A DNA stretch of 32,404 bases, from the NCBI GenBank assembly GCA_036787815.1, contig DAIQOP010000006.1:1-32404 (forward strand). Reading direction: 5' to 3'. Positions 1 to 7,913 of the stretch are shown here, one piece after another. The DNA comes from DATBAK01 sp036787815 (lineage in GTDB: Bacteria; Actinomycetota; Acidimicrobiia; IMCC26256; PALSA-610). The notes under the pieces were generated by a model. It made no database searches. It was not told where the DNA came from and worked only from the letters and a program-made list of their open reading frames with translations. Made by a program: the position numbers and the translations under genes. Position 1 is the first letter of the stretch, and the number at the start of each line of letters is the position of its first letter.

Positions 1-1
1 C

Positions 2-451
2 GCGGAAGCCGTCGACCTGTGGCAGGGGCGACGCGAGCACGATCCGGTGGTGCTCGACCGGCTCATGAAGCTCTGGATCGACGAAGAGGTGCTCCGCCTC
101 ACCAACATGCGCGCGGCCGCCAAGGCGAAGTCGGGGAACCCCGGGCCCGAAGGCTCCATCGCGAAGCTCGCGCTCGCGATCAACCAGCAACGCATCTACG
201 AGCTGTGCATGAACCTGCTCGGCGCCGACGCGCTCGCGGGCTTCGACTACACGTTCCGCCGGCCCGAGGAGATCAGCCTCACGGCCGCGATCGGCGAATC
301 GCGACACATGTTCCTGCGGGCGCGCGCCAACTCGATCGAGGGAGGCACGTCGGAGATCATGCGCAACATCCTCGGCGAGCGCATCCTCGGACTCCCGGGC
401 GAGCCACGTGTCGACAAGGAGCTCCCGTGGAGCAAGGTACCGCGTAGCTGA
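2..451 (+). CDS. Acyl-CoA dehydrogenase, C-terminal part (5' end outside window)
   Basis: The reading frame is open from base 2 and ends at TGA 449-451, so only the last 149 residues are present. They match the C-terminal helical domain of acyl-CoA dehydrogenases, flavoproteins that oxidise acyl-CoA to trans-2-enoyl-CoA. The family's closing signature is clear: EGGTSEIMRNILGERILGLP, where the GGTxEIxRN segment contacts FAD and the adjoining subunit. The acyl chain specificity and the catalytic Glu cannot be judged from this part. A GTG at 47 is internal, not a start, because homologous sequence continues upstream of it. Confidence 0.93.
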   Translation, partial: AEAVDLWQGRREHDPVVLDRLMKLWIDEEVLRLTNMRAAAKAKSGNPGPEGSIAKLALAINQQRIYELCMNLLGADALAGFDYTFRRPEEISLTAAIGESRHMFLRARANSIEGGTSEIMRNILGERILGLPGEPRVDKELPWSKVPRS

Positions 452-460
452 CGCGTTCGT

Positions 461-478
461 GAGGGCCGAAAGTCCCTC
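461..478. promoter_or_regulatory. Palindromic site resembling a DosR/DevR-type box
   Basis: GAGGGCCGAAAGTCCCTC is an interrupted palindrome. Read on the minus strand, its core GGGACTTTCGGCCC resembles the GGGAC-N4-GNCCC pattern of actinobacterial DosR binding sites. It lies about 105 bp upstream of the GTG at 583. The same bases could form a weak 5-bp stem acting as a terminator for the acyl-CoA dehydrogenase gene. The assignment is by resemblance only. Confidence 0.3.
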
Positions 479-582
479 GCAACTCGAATCCCGCGCCTCT
501 GCCGTCCGAGGCCTGGTCGATCTTCACTGAAGAGGCAACGCGGAGCGCGACCGTTCGCGTCGCCCGCGTGCAGGGAGGAACA

Positions 583-1132
583 GTGAAGGTGACAACGTTC
601 AGGCGCAATGCAATCGGCCTGATGCTCGTCGCCGCGCTGGTCGGTCGACGCGATGGGCAAGGCCACACTCGACTTCGTGAACCTCTCCACCCCCGGCACG
701 TTCACGATCACCGCCGAGTACTCGGGTGACGCGGACTACGCCCCGTCGAGCAGCGGCCCGGTGACGCAGACCATCCTGGCCAACGCAGCGACCGCCGGCC
801 TCGCGTTCACACCGCCGACCGTGGCGCCCGGTGGCGTCTCGCGGTTGTCGGTGTCGGCGACCAACAACACCCCGAAGGCGATGTCCGGCGTGGCGCTGGG
901 GGTCATCCTCACGATGAACTTCACGCTCGTCAAGCAGCCGGTGGGTGGCAGCTGCCGCCGTTCGATGAACGTTCTCTACTGCTTGTTCTCGCTGAAGAAG
1001 GGCGCGACCAAGCAGCTCCTGCTCGATATCTCCGCGCCGACCACCCCGGGCGCTTACACCATGAACGGGTACGCGCGGAACATCGACACGATGGACGAGA
1101 CCGGAGCCTCGGCCACGCTCACCGTGGAGTAA
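583..1132 (+). pseudogene. Secreted Ig-like/DUF11-like protein, signal peptide out of frame with the body
   Basis: A strong ribosome site (AGGGAGGA, 573-580) precedes GTG 583, which opens a typical signal peptide (MKVTTFRRNAIGLMLVAALV). That frame stops at 727-729. The body is in the next frame, from about 641 to TAA 1130-1132. It carries the end of a bacterial Ig-like repeat (TFTITAEYSGDADYAPSSS) and then a DUF11-like beta domain of about 100 residues with two cysteines that could pair. The two halves look like the start and the end of one long exported surface protein whose middle is missing and whose frame is lost. It may be a real internal deletion or a collapse of near-identical Ig repeats during assembly. 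As sequenced it would not make an exported protein. An ATG at 653 could start an untargeted 159-residue fragment. Confidence 0.65.
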
Positions 1133-1153
1133 CAGCCATCATTCCAGCGAGCT

Positions 1154-1186
1154 GGAGGGTCGGTCCTCAGCGGGCGCCGGCCCTCC
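1154..1186. terminator. Hairpin between converging genes, candidate bidirectional terminator
   Basis: GGAGGGTCGG (1154-1163) pairs with CCGGCCCTCC (1177-1186): a 10-bp stem with one G-U pair and a 13-base loop. It sits between the end of the secreted-protein remnant and the end of ilvC, which converge here. No T-run follows, as is common for terminators in high-GC actinobacteria. Confidence 0.5.
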
Positions 1187-1208
1187 GTTCGCGTTCCTGC
1201 ACGAACCC

Positions 1209-2237
1209 TCAACCGCCGCTGACGTCCTGGACGCGTGCCTTGCCGGCGCCGATCCAGGGCATCATCGCGCGCAGCTCCGCACCGACCTTCTCGATCGGGT
1301 GCGCCGCGGCGGCATCGCGCATGCGGTTGAAGTTGGGTCGCCCCGCTTCGTTCTCGGCGATCCACTCACGCGCGAACTCGCCCGAACGGATCTCGCCGAG
1401 GATGCGCTCCATCTCGGCCTTCGTCTGCGCCGTGATGACGCGCGGTCCGCGCGACATCTCGCCGTACTCCGCGGTGTCGGAGATCGAGTAGTTCATCGCC
1501 GCGATACCACCCTCGTAGATGAGGTCGACGATGAGCTTCACCTCGTGCAACGTCTCGAAGTACGCGGATTCGGGCTGGTACCCGGCTTCGACCAGCGTGT
1601 CGAACCCGTTACGGATGAGCTCGACCAACCCGCCGCACAACACGACCTGCTCACCGAAGAGGTCGGTCTCGGTCTCCTCTTCGAACGTGGTGTCGAGCAC
1701 GCCGGCGCGCGTGCCGCCGATGCCCTTCGCGTAGGCGAGCGCGATCTCCTTCGCCTTCCCCGTGGCGTCGCTCTCGACGGCGACGAGGCACGGAACGCCC
1801 CCGCCCTCTTCGTAGGTGCGACGCACGAGGTGTCCGGGACCCTTCGGTGCGATCATCCACACGTCGACGCCGGCGGGCGGCGCGATCTGCTTGAAGTGGA
1901 TGTTGAAGCCGTGCGCGAACGCGAGCGAGTCGCCGGGCGAGAGGTTCGGCGCGATGTCGGCCTCGTACACCTTCTTCTGCTCGGTGTCGGGCAGCAGCAC
2001 CATGATGATGTCGGACTGGCGAACGGCCTCGGCCGTCGGCAACACCTTCAGCCCGGCCGCCTCGGCCTTGGCCTTCGAGGCGGATCCCTCGCGCAGCCCG
2101 ACGCACACGTCGACGCCGGAATCCTTGAGGTTCAGCGCGTGGGCGTGGCCCTGGGACCCGTAGCCGAGGATCGCGACCTTGCGGTCGGCGATCAGCGCGG
2201 TTTCGGCGTCGGAGTCGTAGTACACGGTCGCGGGCAT
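1209..2237 (-). CDS. ilvC: Ketol-acid reductoisomerase (class I)
   Basis: The second enzyme of valine/isoleucine synthesis: Mg- and NADPH-dependent isomerisation and reduction of 2-acetolactate to 2,3-dihydroxyisovalerate. The 342-residue length is that of class I enzymes. The Rossmann motif GYGSQGHAHALNLKDSG is near residue 26. The following loop GLREGSAS has the Arg and Ser residues that bind the NADPH phosphate. The C-terminal knotted domain shows the metal-site stretches DLFGEQ and YFETLHE. ATG at 2237 follows GGAAG at a suitable distance. It is the last gene of the ilvB-ilvN-ilvC operon, 45 bp after ilvN, and should share control by the upstream attenuator. Confidence 0.97.
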   Translation of the reverse strand: MPATVYYDSDAETALIADRKVAILGYGSQGHAHALNLKDSGVDVCVGLREGSASKAKAEAAGLKVLPTAEAVRQSDIIMVLLPDTEQKKVYEADIAPNLSPGDSLAFAHGFNIHFKQIAPPAGVDVWMIAPKGPGHLVRRTYEEGGGVPCLVAVESDATGKAKEIALAYAKGIGGTRAGVLDTTFEEETETDLFGEQVVLCGGLVELIRNGFDTLVEAGYQPESAYFETLHEVKLIVDLIYEGGIAAMNYSISDTAEYGEMSRGPRVITAQTKAEMERILGEIRSGEFAREWIAENEAGRPNFNRMRDAAAAHPIEKVGAELRAMMPWIGAGKARVQDVSGG

Positions 2238-2282
2238 CGGTGTCTTCCTTCGTTCGGTGAGAGCCGGGACAGGCTACGCGGG

Positions 2283-2825
2283 CTAGGCCCGAGCCGTCCG
2301 CACGGCCCGCAGCTTGACGGGTTGGCGGGCGATGCGGGGCAGCGCGATCCGCCCGGTGCGTTGCAGCTCGACGATCCCGAACGGGCGGACGAGCTCGGAG
2401 AACGCGTCGAGCCGGTCGGGCTCACCCGCGACCATGATCGTCATCGCGTCGAACCCGACGTCGACGATCTTCGCCTCGAAGATCGCCGTGAGCTCGGTGA
2501 CGTGCGAGCGGGCTTCGGCGGTGGCCCGGACGGTCACGAGCATGAGCTCCCGTTCGACACCCTCCTCCGAAGCGAGCTCGGTGATCTTGATCACGGGGAT
2601 GAGCTTGTTGAGCTGCTTCACGATCTGCTCGACCGGAGACGACTCCGCGTCGACGACGATCGTCATGCGGCTGAAGCGCTCGTCGTCGGTCGGGCTGACC
2701 GCGAGCGACACGATGTTGAACCCGCGCCGCGAGAACAGCCCGGCGACGCGCGAGAGCACACCGGCCTTGTTCTCGACGTGCACGGTGAGGATGTGGTGGT
2801 GCTCTTCGGCGCTCATGCGGCTCAT
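2283..2825 (-). CDS. ilvN: Acetolactate synthase regulatory (small) subunit
   Basis: A 180-residue regulatory subunit that activates IlvB and gives it feedback inhibition by valine. The N-terminal ACT domain (about residues 8-85) begins HHHILTVHVENKAGVLSRVA, with the Asn-Lys-Ala-Gly turn typical of the effector site. The C-terminal ALS_ss_C domain follows (ELMLVTVRA; VDVGFDAMTIMVAGEPD). ATG at 2825 is chosen because its ATGA overlaps the ilvB stop by 4 bp, the usual translational coupling that keeps subunit amounts matched. A second in-frame ATG at 2816 would shorten it by three residues. Confidence 0.95.
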   Translation of the reverse strand: MSRMSAEEHHHILTVHVENKAGVLSRVAGLFSRRGFNIVSLAVSPTDDERFSRMTIVVDAESSPVEQIVKQLNKLIPVIKITELASEEGVERELMLVTVRATAEARSHVTELTAIFEAKIVDVGFDAMTIMVAGEPDRLDAFSELVRPFGIVELQRTGRIALPRIARQPVKLRAVRTARA

Positions 2826-4546
2826 CGCCCGCCTGCCTTGTCGGTCGAGGGGCCGAGGATCACGTCGTCGTTCGAGCTGCCGGCGGCAACCATCGGATAC
2901 ACCTTCTCGCGGTAGTCGGTTCGGAAGTCGATCACGACCGGTCGGTCGTTGATCTCGTTGGCCTTCTCGATGGTCGGCACGACGTCTTCGGGCGTGTCGA
3001 CGCGCATGCCCACACATCCCATCGCCTCGGCCCACTTCACGTAGTCGGGCAGGTCGGGTGAGAGGTACACCTCGCTGTACCGCTCGCCGTAGAACAGCTC
3101 CTGCCACTGGCGCACCATGCCGAGGTACGCGTTGTTGAGGATCGCGACCTTCACCGGGATGCGCTCGGCCGTCGCGGTGACCAGCTCCTGCGCGGTCATC
3201 TGGAAGCACCCGTCGCCGTCGATCGCCCAGACCGTGCGGTCGGGCATACCAACCTTGGCCCCGATCGATGCCGGCACCGCGTACCCCATCGTGCCCAGAC
3301 CACCCGAGTTGATCCACGTGTACGGGTGGTTGAAGTGCCAGAGCTGGCTCGACCACATCTGGTGCTGGCCCACGCCCGACACGACGATCGTGTCGTCGGG
3401 GGTGTTGTCGCGCAGCGCCTCGATGCAGAACTGCGGCTTCAGCGGCCCGTCTTCCTCCTGCTCGTAGGTGAGCGGATGCTCGTGGCGCCACGTGTTCACC
3501 TGCGCGTGCCACTCGGTCTGGTCGGGCTTGGCGTGCTTCGACTGCTCCGACCGCACCGCCTTGATCAGCTCTTCGATCACGACCCGGCAGTCACCCACGA
3601 TCGGGACGTCGGGCCGGCGCACCTTGCCCTGCTCGGCCGGGTCGATGTCGACGTGGATGACCTTCGCGTCGGGCGCGAACGCGCTCACCTTGCCGGTGAC
3701 GCGGTCGTCGAAACGCGCGCCCAACGTGATGAGGAGGTCGGCGCGCTGCAGCGCGGTGATCGCGGTGTAGTTGCCGTGCATCCCCGGCATCCCGAGGCAG
3801 AGCGGGTGATCGTCGGGGAAGCAGCCCCGCGCCATCAGGGTCGTGACCACATGCACGTCGGCGAGCTCCGCGAGCTCGCGCAACGCCTCGGCGGCGCGGG
3901 CCTTCAGGATCCCGCCGCCCGCGTAGATCACCGGCCGCTTCGACTCGTTGATGAGCCGCGCCGCGTCCTTGATCTGCTTCGGGTGCCCCTTGACCGTGGG
4001 CTTGTAACCGGGCAGGTCGACTTTCTCCGGCCAGTACCAGTCCATCTCCTGATTGGCGATGTCCTTCGGGACGTCGACGAGCACGGGCCCCGGGCGCCCG
4101 GTGGTCGCGACGTGGAACGCCTCGCGGATGATCTGCGGGATGTCATTGGCGTCGGTGATCAGCCAGTTGTGCTTCGTGACCGGCATCGTGATGCCGACGG
4201 TGTCGCACTCCTGGAACGCGTCGGTGCCGATCACGGAGTACGGCACCTGGCCGGTGATCGCGACGATCGGGATCGAGTCCATGTACGCGTCGCAGAGCGG
4301 CGTGACGATGTTGGTGGCCGCCGGCCCGCTCGTCACCATGGCCACGCCGGGCCGCCCCGTCGCGTGCGCGTAGCCCGACGCCATGTGGCCGGCGCCCTGC
4401 TCGTGGCGCACGAGGATGTGGCGGATCGACGAGTCGATCAGCGGGTCGTAGACGGGCAGGATGGCGCCGCCGGGGAGGCCGAACATGACCTCCACCTGCT
4501 CCATCTCGAGGCTCTTGATGAGGGCCTGGGCGCCGGTCAATTTCAT
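2822..4546 (-). CDS. ilvB: Acetolactate synthase catalytic (large) subunit
   Basis: A ThDP-, Mg- and FAD-dependent enzyme condensing pyruvate with pyruvate or 2-oxobutyrate, the first common step of branched-chain amino acid synthesis. Its 574 residues are normal for the family. The activating Glu lies in RHEQGAGHMA (about E49). The central FAD domain includes LITLGARFDDRVTG. The ThDP/Mg motif reads GDGCFQM, then about 25 residues later the canonical NN in AILNNAYLGMVRQW. ATG 4546 has an upstream AGGAG. It is the first structural gene of the operon, 97 bp after the leader peptide stop, with a terminator-like hairpin between them. Confidence 0.97.
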   Translation of the reverse strand: MKLTGAQALIKSLEMEQVEVMFGLPGGAILPVYDPLIDSSIRHILVRHEQGAGHMASGYAHATGRPGVAMVTSGPAATNIVTPLCDAYMDSIPIVAITGQVPYSVIGTDAFQECDTVGITMPVTKHNWLITDANDIPQIIREAFHVATTGRPGPVLVDVPKDIANQEMDWYWPEKVDLPGYKPTVKGHPKQIKDAARLINESKRPVIYAGGGILKARAAEALRELAELADVHVVTTLMARGCFPDDHPLCLGMPGMHGNYTAITALQRADLLITLGARFDDRVTGKVSAFAPDAKVIHVDIDPAEQGKVRRPDVPIVGDCRVVIEELIKAVRSEQSKHAKPDQTEWHAQVNTWRHEHPLTYEQEEDGPLKPQFCIEALRDNTPDDTIVVSGVGQHQMWSSQLWHFNHPYTWINSGGLGTMGYAVPASIGAKVGMPDRTVWAIDGDGCFQMTAQELVTATAERIPVKVAILNNAYLGMVRQWQELFYGERYSEVYLSPDLPDYVKWAEAMGCVGMRVDTPEDVVPTIEKANEINDRPVVIDFRTDYREKVYPMVAAGSSNDDVILGPSTDKAGGR

Positions 4547-4583
4547 CTGGGGCTCCTGAACGAGGAAAGTCGGGGCAAGAGAA

Positions 4584-4607
4584 GACCCCTCGCACGGGCG
4601 AGGGGTC
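4584..4607 (-). terminator. Attenuator terminator hairpin of the ilvBNC leader
   Basis: On the minus strand GACCCCTCGC and GCGAGGGGTC form a perfect 10-bp stem around a 4-base loop, followed by the T-rich TTCTCTTG. It lies between the leader peptide and ilvB. The segment CCGTGCG, which starts in the stem and runs through the loop, also matches the partner of the upstream arm GCGCACGG. An alternative pairing that breaks this terminator is therefore available, as in transcription attenuation. Confidence 0.75.
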
Positions 4608-4613
4608 AGGGCA

Positions 4614-4644
4614 GCGCACGGGCGCGTCGAGCGACGCCGTGCGC
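4614..4644 (-). promoter_or_regulatory. Upstream alternative hairpin of the ilv attenuator
   Basis: The arms 4637-4644 and 4614-4621 are exact complements (GCGCACGG with CCGTGCGC on the minus strand, 8 bp). The first arm touches the leader stop codon, so a ribosome reaching or leaving the stop would cover it. The same arm can instead pair with CCGTGCG at 4591-4597 inside the terminator hairpin. These choices are what attenuation needs, but the folding is inferred by eye. Confidence 0.55.
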
Positions 4645-4694
4645 TAGGTAACTACTACGAGCAGAGCGAAGGTCGCGGAAGACATGAGGTTCAT
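4644..4694 (-). CDS. ilv leader peptide (attenuator), MNLMSSATFALLVVVT
   Basis: A 16-codon ORF that ends in Leu-Leu-Val-Val-Val-Thr just before TAG. Runs of codons for the end products of the pathway are the mark of leader peptides that sense charged tRNA. When Val-, Leu- or Thr-tRNA is scarce the ribosome stalls here and the terminator downstream should not form. It lies 97 bp upstream of ilvB, in the right orientation, with two hairpins between. The Shine-Dalgarno is weak (AGGCG about 6 bases upstream) and the message may be nearly leaderless. Leader peptides before ilvB are known in actinobacteria. Confidence 0.82.
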   Translation of the reverse strand: MNLMSSATFALLVVVT

Positions 4695-4851
4695 AGTGTC
4701 GCCTATCGGCCGGTCGAGCGCAAACAGCATCCCTACGGTGCATCCGGTCGCATCTGCGACGGCGGGTTGGGATGGCTTCACCCCGGTAGCCGGGGTCGCA
4801 GCTGCTCCATCATTCCGTGCCGAGATCCACGCGAAGCGCCGCACTCGCCTC

Positions 4852-4859
4852 GGAGGGGG
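4852..4859 (+). promoter_or_regulatory. Ribosome binding site deciding the start of the MprF-like gene
   Basis: GGAGGGGG lies six bases upstream of GTG 4866. The frame stays open upstream to 4767 but with no comparable site, so 4866 is taken as the start. The rest of the divergent spacer (4695-4851) must hold promoters for both the ilv leader and this gene, but I see no hexamers good enough to mark. Confidence 0.7.
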
Positions 4860-4865
4860 CAAAGT

Positions 4866-6734
4866 GTGGGTGTGGCACGCCGTCGTGACGCCGGAGGGCG
4901 CAATCTGATCGAGCGCCTGCGTCGCCGCCCGGCGCTCCTGGCCCCGCGTGCGGTCCCCCGCGCCGACAACGCGCTGCTGGGGATGGAGCAACGGCGGCGG
5001 CGGCGGCGCTGGGCCGTGTTGGCGATCTCCGTCGTCGCGTTCGCCGACGTCGTGGGCGCGGTCGTGCCCCGCACGCGCGGGCATCTCGCGATTCTCGAGC
5101 GGAACTTCCCCCTCGGTCTGAGTGAGGGTGGGCGCGCGTTGCTCCTCGTCGCGGGCCTGCTGCTCCTCCTGCTCGCGCGCGGCCTCGCGCGCGGCTACCG
5201 GCGAGCGTGGGTCGGCGCGCTCTTCCTCACGGTCGCGTCGGCGGTGCTGCATCTCGCGGGCAACCTCGACCTGATCGCCGCGGGTCTCGCGCTCGTTCCG
5301 CCCGTCTACCTCTGGACGATCCGCGACGCGTTCGTCGCCCACGCGCGCCCCCTCACCGTGCGGTCGGTGCTCGTGATCCCGTGGTTCTTCGGCGGGCTGC
5401 TCCTCTACGGGCTCGTCGGTTGGTCGGAGCTCGCCCAGCAACTCCCGAACCGCAGCTTCGGAGCCCGGATCTCGACGATCCTGCGCAGCGCGTTCTTCCT
5501 CACGACCGCGCCCGGCGGCGACACCGCGCTCGCGCGCGCGTTCATCCGTTCACTGCAACTCTTCGGCGCCGCGTCGCTGCTCGTGCTCGCCGCGCTCTTG
5601 CTGCAACCCGTCGTGGCGCGCCTGACACACCACGCCGATACCGGAGCGCGGGTGCGGTTCCTCGACAAGTGGGGTCGCACCGGGATGGCCGCGCTGGCCG
5701 GGCTGCCCGAGAACGACGCGCTCGAGCTGGCCGACGGGAAGGTGCTGCTCGGGTACCGCGAGATCTCCGGCGTGGCAATCGGTGTCGGTGATCCCGTCGG
5801 CGAGCCGGGCACCGAGCAACAGGCGCTCGGCGACTTCGTCACCACGTGCGAGCGCCACGGCTGGACGCCGGTGCTCCTCGCCGCGTCGCACGCGACGGCC
5901 GAGCATGCCCGGCGTTTCGGGTTCGAGTCGGTGGCGATCGGCGAAGAGGCCGTCGTCGATCTCCAGGACTTCAGCACGGCGGGCAAGGAGCGGGCGAAGC
6001 TCCGGCAGAACAACCACCGCGCCGAGCGTGACGGCGTCGTGGTGATGCCGTACCGCTCCGCCGATCGCACCCCGACCGTCGACGCTCAATTGCGCGAGAT
6101 CAGCGACGAGTGGCTCCGGCTCAAGCACGGCCCCGAGCTCGGGTTCACGCTCGGGCGCCTCGATCTCGACACCTTCGACCTCTACGAGACGTGGATCGCG
6201 CTCGTCGGCGGCCGGGTCGTCGCCTTCACCACCTGGCTCCCGTACCTCGACGGCAAGGCGGTGATCCTCGACCTCGTACGGCGCCACTCCGACAGCCCGG
6301 TGGGAACGATGGAGCTGCTGATCGTGCGCTCGCTCGAGTCGTTCCGCGACCGCGGGCTCAAGGAGGCGAGCCTCAACGGGATCCCGCTCGCGTGCGTCGA
6401 CCGGCCCGTCCCCGAAGGTGCCGAAGCCGAGGCCGACTCCCGACTGCGCGACGCGCTGCGGTGGCTGTACGACCACGGCGGCGCGGTCTACGAAGCGAAG
6501 AACCTGTTCCGCTTCAAGTCGAAGTTCGCACCTCGCTGGGAACCGATGTACCTCGTGTACCCCGAGTCGGCGAACCTCGCCCGCATCGCGACCACGGTCG
6601 GCCTCGCGTACCTGCCGAACGGCGTCGTCGCGACCTTGCGCGGGCTCGTGCGCCGCGATCGCAAGCCGCCACCGCCGTGCTCCGCGCCCGACAGTTCCCC
6701 GCCTAGCGCTGGTGCACCGGGCACGAGTACGTAG
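4866..6734 (+). CDS. MprF-like membrane phosphatidylglycerol aminoacyltransferase (DUF2156)
   Basis: A 622-residue membrane protein resembling the synthase half of MprF/LysX. Those enzymes move an amino acid from aminoacyl-tRNA onto phosphatidylglycerol, lowering surface charge and raising resistance to cationic peptides. After an Arg-rich N terminus there are about five or six membrane segments (near residues 49-67, 88-106, 114-147, 165-186 and 229-250). A soluble DUF2156/GNAT-fold domain follows (about 255-590) with family-like stretches VLLGYREISGVAIGVGDPVG, KLRQNNHRAERDG and YEAKNLFRFKSKFAPRWEPM. It has no lysyl-tRNA synthetase domain (unlike mycobacterial LysX) and fewer helices than full MprF, so flippase activity is doubtful. 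The amino acid used cannot be told from sequence. Its 3' end overlaps the convergent glycosylase gene by 32 bp. Confidence 0.85.
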   Translation: MGVARRRDAGGRNLIERLRRRPALLAPRAVPRADNALLGMEQRRRRRRWAVLAISVVAFADVVGAVVPRTRGHLAILERNFPLGLSEGGRALLLVAGLLLLLLARGLARGYRRAWVGALFLTVASAVLHLAGNLDLIAAGLALVPPVYLWTIRDAFVAHARPLTVRSVLVIPWFFGGLLLYGLVGWSELAQQLPNRSFGARISTILRSAFFLTTAPGGDTALARAFIRSLQLFGAASLLVLAALLLQPVVARLTHHADTGARVRFLDKWGRTGMAALAGLPENDALELADGKVLLGYREISGVAIGVGDPVGEPGTEQQALGDFVTTCERHGWTPVLLAASHATAEHARRFGFESVAIGEEAVVDLQDFSTAGKERAKLRQNNHRAERDGVVVMPYRSADRTPTVDAQLREISDEWLRLKHGPELGFTLGRLDLDTFDLYETWIALVGGRVVAFTTWLPYLDGKAVILDLVRRHSDSPVGTMELLIVRSLESFRDRGLKEASLNGIPLACVDRPVPEGAEAEADSRLRDALRWLYDHGGAVYEAKNLFRFKSKFAPRWEPMYLVYPESANLARIATTVGLAYLPNGVVATLRGLVRRDRKPPPPCSAPDSSPPSAGAPGTST

Positions 6735-7509
6735 TCCGACCGCCGACGGTGCGGCGCAGCAGCTCGGCACCGTCGCGAGGGCACACCCCGCCGCGCGAGC
6801 GTGACGACTGGAGGTCGCCGGTGTGCGACCCGCCGCGCCGCCCGAGGACACGGACGGTGTGGCGAATCGTGCGGACGAGGCGCGAGCGCTCCTCGTCGTC
6901 GAGGCCGGCCGCGGGGCGCTCGGGATCGAGACCGGCTCGCCAGAGGATCTCGTCGGTGAGCAGGTTGCCCAACCCGGCAACGCGCGACTGATCCATCAGC
7001 ACCGCCTTGAGGGGCGCCCCGCTGCGGCCCAGCGCGACGTCGAGGGCGCGCCGGTCGAGGGTCGCCGCGTCGGGGCCGAGCCGGGACTCGTCGGGATCGA
7101 GCTCCACCGCGCCCAGCCGCCGCGGATCGCGCAACCAGAGCGACCCGCCGTCGGCGAACTCCACCCCGAAGCGCAGCCATGCCGGATTCTCGGCGTTGCT
7201 CGTGTAGAGCAACGGGTCGCCCGCCGACTCGCCGTCGACCACGACCCGGCCACTCATCCCCAGGTGCAGGCCGAGCACCGGGCCGGGCGTACGGCTCCGC
7301 CCCACTCCCGACGTGTCGAGCAGGAGCTGCTTGCCGATCCGGCGCGCCGACGCGAACCGGCGACCCGGAAGCGAGTCGGCCATCGCCGCGGCCGTCGACC
7401 CGCGCTTCAGATACCACGCGTCGGTCGCCACCACGGTCGCGATCCGGCGACCGAGCGCGCGATCGCCGATCACCGAGCGTGCCATCTCGGCCTCCAACAT
7501 CTCCGGCAT
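6703..7509 (-). CDS. Formamidopyrimidine-DNA glycosylase / endonuclease VIII family
   Basis: A base-excision repair glycosylase/AP lyase of 268 residues. The start at 7509 puts Pro2 and Glu3 directly after Met (MPEMLEAEM), as catalysis in this family requires: the freed N-terminal Pro attacks the damaged nucleotide. The longer frame would bury it. The H2TH domain includes LMDQSRVAGLGNLLTDEILW. The C-terminal zinc-finger region has CPRD then CPVH in place of the classic CxxC...CxxC, so the metal ligands would be Cys-Asp-Cys-His or the finger may be altered. MPEML instead of MPELP/MPEGP suggests an actinobacterial side branch, so Fpg or Nei specificity is left open. Confidence 0.88.
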   Translation of the reverse strand: MPEMLEAEMARSVIGDRALGRRIATVVATDAWYLKRGSTAAAMADSLPGRRFASARRIGKQLLLDTSGVGRSRTPGPVLGLHLGMSGRVVVDGESAGDPLLYTSNAENPAWLRFGVEFADGGSLWLRDPRRLGAVELDPDESRLGPDAATLDRRALDVALGRSGAPLKAVLMDQSRVAGLGNLLTDEILWRAGLDPERPAAGLDDEERSRLVRTIRHTVRVLGRRGGSHTGDLQSSRSRGGVCPRDGAELLRRTVGGRTTYSCPVHQR

Positions 7510-7633
7510 GTTCGACACGTTCTCACGCGAGGGACTATCGCCTCTACCGAGGCCCGACATTCCTGCGCCATCGTGGAAGGGCGCTTCCGGCATTCGGCCG
7601 CGGCGCCATGGGCGACGACGAGAGGGCAGGACG

Positions 7634-7858
7634 ATGGGCGAGAAGACCGATCAGGCGAAGGGTCGCGTGAAGGAGGCCGCCGGCGCCCTCACAGGCGACA
7701 AGGACCTCGAGGCCGAAGGCAAGGCCGACCGTCGCGCGGGTGAGGCCAAGGAGAAGCTCGGCCACGCGAAGGACAAGATCAGCGAGGTGGTCGACAAGGT
7801 CGAGGAGAAGGCCAAGGAGGTCGTCGACAAGGCCAAGGACGAGCTCCATCGGAAGTAG
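7634..7858 (+). CDS. CsbD-like stress protein
   Basis: A 74-residue, highly charged helical protein. It starts GEKTDQAKGRVKEAAGALTG, the CsbD-family hallmark, with GDKDLEAEGKADRRAGEAKE following. CsbD proteins are induced under general or osmotic stress and have no known biochemical activity. The rest is Lys/Glu/Val heptads (EVVDKVEEKAKEVVDKAK), LEA-like and possibly coiled coil. ATG 7634 follows GGGCAGG. The spacer 7510-7633 should contain promoters for this gene and the divergent glycosylase, but I see no clear stress-sigma hexamers. Confidence 0.9.
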   Translation: MGEKTDQAKGRVKEAAGALTGDKDLEAEGKADRRAGEAKEKLGHAKDKISEVVDKVEEKAKEVVDKAKDELHRK

Positions 7859-7913
7859 TCCACCGACTGCTTGTCGCAGGGCAAGGTGTCACGATCACGA
7901 AAGGTCGGTCGCA

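Noticed and set aside
4644..5441. A 265-codon minus-strand protein ending in the leader sequence
   Set aside because: It is antisense to the MprF-like gene with Arg/Glu-rich composition. Only its last 16 codons make sense, as the leader peptide.
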